Shown: piece after piece, positions 5,916 to 7,719 of the stretch
Layout of the letters: each line of letters opens with the position of its first letter
How positions within the stretch are numbered: the first letter of the stretch is position 1
NCBI GenBank assembly: GCA_023396345.1
Contig: JAEWWO010000373.1
Coordinates: forward strand, 1-7,719
DNA length: 7,719 bases
From: Bacteroidota bacterium
GTDB taxonomy: Bacteria > Bacteroidota > Bacteroidia > Chitinophagales > Chitinophagaceae
Direction of reading: 5' to 3'
The notes under the pieces: model-generated
What the model saw: the letters and a program-made list of their open reading frames with translations, nothing else
Database searches by the model: none
Told to the model about the DNA's origin: nothing
Program-made: the position numbers and the translations under genes

Positions 5916-6482
5916 ATGGAAAATAATCTTACGCAATTCTGGGATAAAGCAATTTCTTTCGATGAATATATCAACCATATCGATGAAACAATTGTTCATC
6001 CTGTAAATGCTGATTACACAGAATATTATGTGCTGAACGCAAGAAGAATAGAGCGTTTGCTGAAAACGTACAAAGCGGACGAAGCACAGAAAGAGCAATT
6101 TGCTCTGAAGAATTTCAAAGGCAGATTTTTAATCATTACAGAAGGCTGGTGTGGTGATGCGGCACAGAGTTTACCGGTGTTATATAAGTTCTTTAAAGAA
6201 GATGTGGAAATGCGCTATATCCTTAGAGATACGCACCCTGATTTAATGGATATGTTTTTAACCAATGGTTCAAAATCAATACCCATCGTTATTGTCATGG
6301 ATGAAGATAATAATGTATTGAATCATTGGGGACCGCGTCCTGAATTTGGTAATGAATTATTGCGTCGTTTCAAGGAGCATGAAGATACATATCCTAAAGA
6401 ACAGTTTATGCAGGATGTGCAAACTGCCTACAACAAAGACAAAGGATACTCCATTATTGCTGAAGTGCTTGATAAAATTTAA
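5916..6482 (+). CDS. Thioredoxin-fold protein with single-cysteine WCGDA site
   Basis: A 188-aa cytosolic protein of the thioredoxin superfamily, of the Thioredoxin_9-like type. An N-terminal helical extension (about 1-65) precedes the thioredoxin fold: strand FLIITEGWCGDAAQ (71-84), a helix, strand MRYILRD, and the cis-proline loop SIPIVIVM (P123), then a C-terminal helix. The active site is W78-C79-G80-D81-A82, so the resolving cysteine of the usual CxxC is absent. As I recall, GWCGDAAQ is shared by Bacteroidota members of this group, so it is a family trait and not decay. A classical dithiol reductase role is therefore unlikely; a monothiol (bacilliredoxin-like or mixed-disulfide) role is a guess. 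It has its own promoter and ends one base from the stop of the opposing SDR gene. Confidence 0.88.
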   Translation: MENNLTQFWDKAISFDEYINHIDETIVHPVNADYTEYYVLNARRIERLLKTYKADEAQKEQFALKNFKGRFLIITEGWCGDAAQSLPVLYKFFKEDVEMRYILRDTHPDLMDMFLTNGSKSIPIVIVMDEDNNVLNHWGPRPEFGNELLRRFKEHEDTYPKEQFMQDVQTAYNKDKGYSIIAEVLDKI

Positions 6483-6483
6483 T

Positions 6484-7269
6484 CTACAAAGACTTCATCA
6501 AACCGCCATCAATAGTAATGTTGGTGCCGGTGATATAATCGGCAAACTCTGAAGCGAGAAAAGTTACCAGATAACCCATCTCTTCAGGTTTGCCGATTCT
6601 TTTTACAGCAATTTCTTCTGCGGCTTTTTGTTTTATTTCTTCGTACGTTTTTCCTGATTGTTCTGCCTGACCGGTGAACAAAGATTGCAATCTCTCTGTA
6701 TCAAAATTTCCGGTGAGAATATTGTTTACGGTAATGTTGTGTTTGCCTACTGCACTCGCCAAAGTCTTTGCCCATGCGGTTATGCCGGAGCGAATAGTGT
6801 TTGATAGTGCAAGATTATCCGCCGGCTCCTGAACAGTACGGGAAGTAAGATTGATGATTCTGCCAAAGCCCTGTTGTTGCATATGCGGCAGTGCCAGTTG
6901 TGTTGTATGATGCACGGTTTTAAACAACAAATCAAAAGCATCCTGATAATCTGTAGTTGTTTTATCCAAAGCGCCGCCAGCCTTTGGTCCGTTAGTATTG
7001 TTTACTAAAATATCAATCGTGTTATCTGCAAAATAATTTTTAATATTATTTTTGAAAGCATTGTAGTCTGTAAAATCTACAACTAAATAAGAATGTTTTT
7101 GATGATTATTTGCAGGAAGTTCTGTCAATACATTTTTCAGTTTTTCCTCTGAGCGCGACATAAGCGTTACAGAAGCACCACAGACTGCAAGCTGCATGGC
7201 TATTGCTTTTCCGAGTCCGGATGTAGCCCCGCCCACCAATGCTTTTTTATTTTCAAGAGAGATTTGCAT
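6484..7269 (-). CDS. Atypical short-chain dehydrogenase/reductase (FabG-like)
   Basis: A 261-aa SDR protein with a Rossmann fold. Seen: the dinucleotide-binding loop GGATSGLG (13-20, with G for the usual first T), R39 after the second strand which favours NADPH, D65 in VVDF, the NNTNG motif (90-94, in place of NNAG), S143 in the LTS segment, and the C-terminal signature ITGTNITIDGG. The catalytic Tyr and Lys of YxxxK are replaced by S156 and R160 (LSNTIRSG), at the correct 13-residue distance from S143. This matches a known subgroup of 3-oxoacyl-ACP-reductase-like SDRs that lack the full catalytic tetrad, so annotation as a true reductase is uncertain. The gene follows lpd on the same strand but behind a terminator and with its own promoter box, so it is likely an independent unit. 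Confidence 0.9.
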   Translation of the reverse strand: MQISLENKKALVGGATSGLGKAIAMQLAVCGASVTLMSRSEEKLKNVLTELPANNHQKHSYLVVDFTDYNAFKNNIKNYFADNTIDILVNNTNGPKAGGALDKTTTDYQDAFDLLFKTVHHTTQLALPHMQQQGFGRIINLTSRTVQEPADNLALSNTIRSGITAWAKTLASAVGKHNITVNNILTGNFDTERLQSLFTGQAEQSGKTYEEIKQKAAEEIAVKRIGKPEEMGYLVTFLASEFADYITGTNITIDGGLMKSL

Positions 7270-7288
7270 AATACTTTTATTGTTAACT

Positions 7289-7296
7289 CAAATGTA
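7289..7296 (-). promoter_or_regulatory. -7 promoter box of the SDR gene
   Basis: TACATTTG on the minus strand fits TAnnTTTG exactly. The transcript would start near 7282, about 13 bases before the ATG at 7269. The region where a -33 element should lie is occupied by the lpd terminator hairpin, so no clear -33 TTTG is present. Confidence 0.5.
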
Positions 7297-7297
7297 T

Positions 7298-7326
7298 AAA
7301 AAAACTGCAACATCTCTGCTGCAGTT
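7298..7326 (-). terminator. Rho-independent terminator of lpd
   Basis: On the minus strand AACTGCAGCA pairs with TGTTGCAGTT over 10 bp (one G-U pair) around a GAGA loop, a GNRA-type tetraloop, followed by a run of T (seven T counting the last two stem bases). On the plus strand the G-U pair becomes an A-C mismatch, so the element is oriented for lpd. The SDR promoter box follows immediately. Confidence 0.82.
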
Positions 7327-7364
7327 CCTTATTAATTATTCCTTATTAATTATTCATTCAATTA
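7323..7364 (-). repeat. Heptamer-period repeat starting at the lpd stop codon
   Basis: Read on the minus strand from the TAA stop (7364-7362), six units follow in a 7-base register, among them ATTAATA twice and AGGAATA, ending at the terminator stem. As a longer unit it is an exact 14-bp tandem duplication, CCTTATTAATTATT on the plus strand at 7327-7340 and 7341-7354. Its AATTAATAAGGAA core resembles AATTAACAAAGAA in the array after galM. Confidence 0.6.
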
Positions 7365-7719
7365 GATGTCCGTTGCTTCTCCGTAAGCCATTGCAGTTGC
7401 TTCTTTAAAGGCTTCGCTGATGGTCGGATGCGGATGAATGGCATTTAAAACTTCATGCGCTGTAGTTTCCAGCTTGCGTGCAATTACAGCTTCTGCAATC
7501 ATTTCTGTCACGTTGTAGCCAATCATGTGGCAACCCAACAGTTCACCATATTTAGCATCATAAATAACTTTTACAAAACCTTCTGTAGCGCCCGCTGCTG
7601 TAGCTTTTCCGGATGCTACAAACGGGAATTTACCTACTTTCAGTTCGTATCCTGCATCTTTAGCCTGTTGCTCTGTCATCCCCACAGAAGAAATTTCAGG
7701 TGTACAATACGTACAACCC
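7362..7719 (-). CDS. lpdA: Dihydrolipoamide dehydrogenase (E3), C-terminal part
   Basis: The last 118 codons of dihydrolipoamide dehydrogenase; the gene continues past the right edge. The enzyme is the FAD- and NAD-dependent E3 subunit of the pyruvate and 2-oxoglutarate dehydrogenase complexes, reoxidising lipoyl groups in the cytosol. The part present is the dimerisation/interface domain: TYCTPEISSVGMTE near the start corresponds to the family YTxPExxxVG motif, followed by GFVKVIYD, LLGCHMIG and NVTEMIAE. The catalytic dyad motif HPHPTISEA is intact, with the second His and the Glu five residues on forming the active-site pair across the dimer. The FAD and disulfide (CxxxxC) regions are outside the window. 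The C-terminus GEATDI is followed by a heptamer repeat and a strong terminator. Confidence 0.95.
   Translation of the reverse strand, partial: GCTYCTPEISSVGMTEQQAKDAGYELKVGKFPFVASGKATAAGATEGFVKVIYDAKYGELLGCHMIGYNVTEMIAEAVIARKLETTAHEVLNAIHPHPTISEAFKEATAMAYGEATDI

Noticed and set aside
7196..7408. Plus-strand open frame of 70 codons between SDR and lpd
   Set aside because: It crosses the SDR start, the lpd terminator and the heptamer repeat on the wrong strand; no coding support.

Overview
This window looks like chromosome from a Bacteroidota bacterium, probably of the Chitinophagaceae or a close relative. The signs are an AT-rich composition, promoter boxes of the Bacteroidota type TAnnTTTG ahead of several genes, almost no Shine-Dalgarno sites, and a set of typical Bacteroidota proteins: a BlaI/M56 pair, a WCGDA thioredoxin-like protein and two conserved small proteins. 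No mobile element, rRNA, tRNA or CRISPR array was seen.

Left part (1-1012, minus strand): a BlaI/MecI-type repressor and, overlapping its stop codon, the N-terminal 209 codons of an M56 (BlaR1/MecR1-like) membrane peptidase that runs off the left edge. Two overlapping inverted repeats just upstream of blaI are the likely autoregulatory operator.

Centre (1262-4764, plus strand): a run of four genes. First is a Tat-exported GH125 exo-alpha-1,6-mannosidase. Two bases later starts a 188-aa conserved protein with a possible STAS-like core, then a 97-aa conserved protein, then a cytosolic aldose 1-epimerase (galM). The first three are packed tightly enough to be one operon. galM follows after an AT-rich repeat.

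Intergenic 4765-5010: an 18-unit heptamer repeat that begins inside the galM coding sequence, followed by an element of three consecutive hairpins. The last hairpin (12-bp perfect stem) probably terminates transcription from both sides.

Right part: a minus-strand gene for an unrecognised secreted protein is split by a -1 frame change exactly at a GGGAAAG slippery heptamer. It is divergent from a thioredoxin-like gene (plus). That gene ends one base from an oppositely oriented atypical SDR reductase gene. At the right edge is the C-terminal end of dihydrolipoamide dehydrogenase (minus), separated from the SDR gene by a strong hairpin terminator with a new promoter box directly after it.

The most unusual points are the 7-bp-period repeats that start at three stop codons, the frameshift site, and the triple-hairpin element. 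No complete new multi-gene system could be demonstrated; most genes have recognisable housekeeping, regulatory or glycan-related roles.
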